Assembly (NCBI GenBank): GCA_029582155.1
Contig: CM055895.1
Coordinates: 19,083,004 to 19,147,003 of the forward strand
DNA from: Panopea generosa
Lineage: Eukaryota; Mollusca; Bivalvia; Adapedonta; Hiatellidae
Direction of reading: 5' to 3'
DNA: 64,000 nt
The stretch's first letter is position 1, and every line of letters starts with the position of its first letter. Position numbers and translations under genes: made by a program. The notes beneath the pieces were generated by a model. It saw nothing but the letters and a program-made list of their open reading frames with translations, ran no database searches and was not told the DNA's origin. Below, in pieces: positions 62,757-64,000 of the stretch.

Positions 62757-62930
62757 TATGGGTTTAAAGCCATTTTCAACAAAATTTAAGTTTATATATT
62801 ATCCAGTTAAATTCATGGTAGAAGACCTCAGCATGAATCAGAGTAAAACCACCATCCTTTCCCAAGTAACTGGCTAACGTCCTCACATAAACTGTTTTGA
62901 GCGAGTGGGACTCGAACCTACATACATTTT
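62757..62930 (-). mobile_element. Truncated tRNA(Ser/Leu)-like SINE
   Basis: Body as at 61084-61300 (cagagtaaaaccaccatcct, gagcgagtgggactcgaacc); it stops just past the B-box and the A-box is missing. Confidence 0.65.
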
Positions 62931-62989
62931 TTTTAATTCCAACAATGAAAATGGTTGTAACTCAGTAAAACATCAACTAACTGGATTGC

Positions 62990-64000
62990 AAATGGGGATA
63001 TGAACAACTAGACCTCACACTTATCCTTCTCAGCAAATTTCATTCACTGTTGGTTCTACACATGGGCGGACGGACAAGATTCTTATATCCAAAAGTACAA
63101 AGTGCCAGAACATAAAATGGATATGACAAGTAGACCTCATACTGATCCTTCACAGCAAGTTTCATTCACTGTTGGTTCTACACAAGAAGGACGGACAAGA
63201 TGTTTATATCCAAAAGTACAAAGGGCCAGAACATAAAATGGATATGACAAGTAGACCTCACACTAATCCTTCACAGCAAGTTTACTTCACTGTTGGTTCT
63301 ACACAAGGATGGACGGACAAGATTCTTATATCCAAAAGTACAAAGTGCAAGAACATAAAATGGATATGACAAGTAGACCTCATACTGATCCTTCACAGCA
63401 AGTTTCATTCACTGTTGGTTCTACACAAGAAGGATGGACAACATTTTTATATCCAAAAGTACAAAGGGCAAGAACATAAAATGGATATGGCAACTAGACC
63501 TCACACTGATCCTTCACAGCAAGTTTCATTCACTGTTGGTTCTACACAAGAAGGATGGACAACATTTTTATATCCAAAAGAACAAAGGGCCAGAACATAA
63601 AATGGATATGACAAGTAGACCTCACACTTATCCTTCTCAGCAAATTGTTTTCACTGTTGGTTCTACACAAGGATGGACGGACAAGATTCTTATATCCAAA
63701 AGTACAAAGGGCAAGAACATAAAATGGATATGGCAACTAGACCTCATACTGATCCTTCACAGCAAGTTTCATTCACTGTTGGTTCTACACAAGAAGGACG
63801 GACAAGATTTTTATATCCAAAAGTACAAAGGGCAAGAACATAAAATGGATATGGCAACTAGACCTCACACTGATCCTTCACAGCAAGTTTCATTCACTGT
63901 TGGTTCTACACAAGAAGGACGGACAAGATTTTTATATCCAAAAGTACAAAGGGCCAGAACATAAAATGGATATGACAAGTAGACCTCACACTAATCCTTC
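62990..64000. repeat. 121/122-bp tandem repeat, at least 8 copies, continuing past the window
   Basis: The phrase tggttctacacaagaaggac recurs at 63051, 63173, 63294 and 63416 and onward every 121-122 bp to the last base. Units also contain gacctcacactgatccttca and tatccaaaagtacaaagggc. Open frames in it are repeat artefacts. The right end lies outside the window. Confidence 0.93.

Overview
The window is eukaryotic nuclear DNA: spliced genes with GT-AG introns, AT-rich intergenic sequence, tRNA-derived SINEs, a jockey/CR1-like LINE and an unusual load of minisatellites. The style of the dispersed repeats (short elements running from ACAAGAG to GAGCTAAAAA, and elements with central tandem repeats) points to a bivalve mollusc. 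That assignment is inference; the species cannot be named from the sequence.

The only protein-coding host gene I can support is PAPS synthase (bifunctional APS kinase / ATP sulfurylase, PAPSS), present twice in head-to-tail tandem on the minus strand. Copy A (1612-10923) is complete: 12 coding exons, all phases consistent, 617 aa. Copy B (22565-36463 plus a 5' exon) has exons 2-12 with identical exon lengths and phases, and about 17 amino-acid differences by manual comparison, mostly in the APS-kinase half. B lacks A's first exon; its place (about 38450-38640) holds repeat sequence. Two replacement first exons are possible, at 37368-37412 and 45939-45947. The duplicated block also carries the upstream 36-bp minisatellite (11941-13900 and 38960-40245). 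PAPSS makes PAPS, the sulfate donor for all sulfotransferases.

Layout: 1-1611, 3' flank of A; 1612-10923, gene A; 10924-13930, A upstream region with a (TTC)n run and the 36-bp array; 14145-16720, 5'-truncated LINE with an open RT frame; 16895-18445, a SINE whose tRNA-like head is amplified about 32 times as a 47-bp minisatellite; 19264-21312, a modular dispersed repeat; 21412-21606, a SINE; 22565-37412 (or 45947), gene B, whose introns gained a 92-bp satellite (21 copies), a Helitron-like insertion with its empty site preserved in copy A, and a 7-fold repeat of its exon-2 splice acceptor; 38960-40245, the B 36-bp array; 40890-41770, two minisatellites (23 and 27 bp); 42180-46000, mostly non-coding with a MITE and a candidate promoter; 46576-64000, no recognisable gene, dominated by tandem arrays (25, 19/16, 4, 33, 29, 39 and 121 bp) and SINEs.

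Most long open frames outside gene A, gene B and the LINE are artefacts of tandem repeats that lack stop codons.
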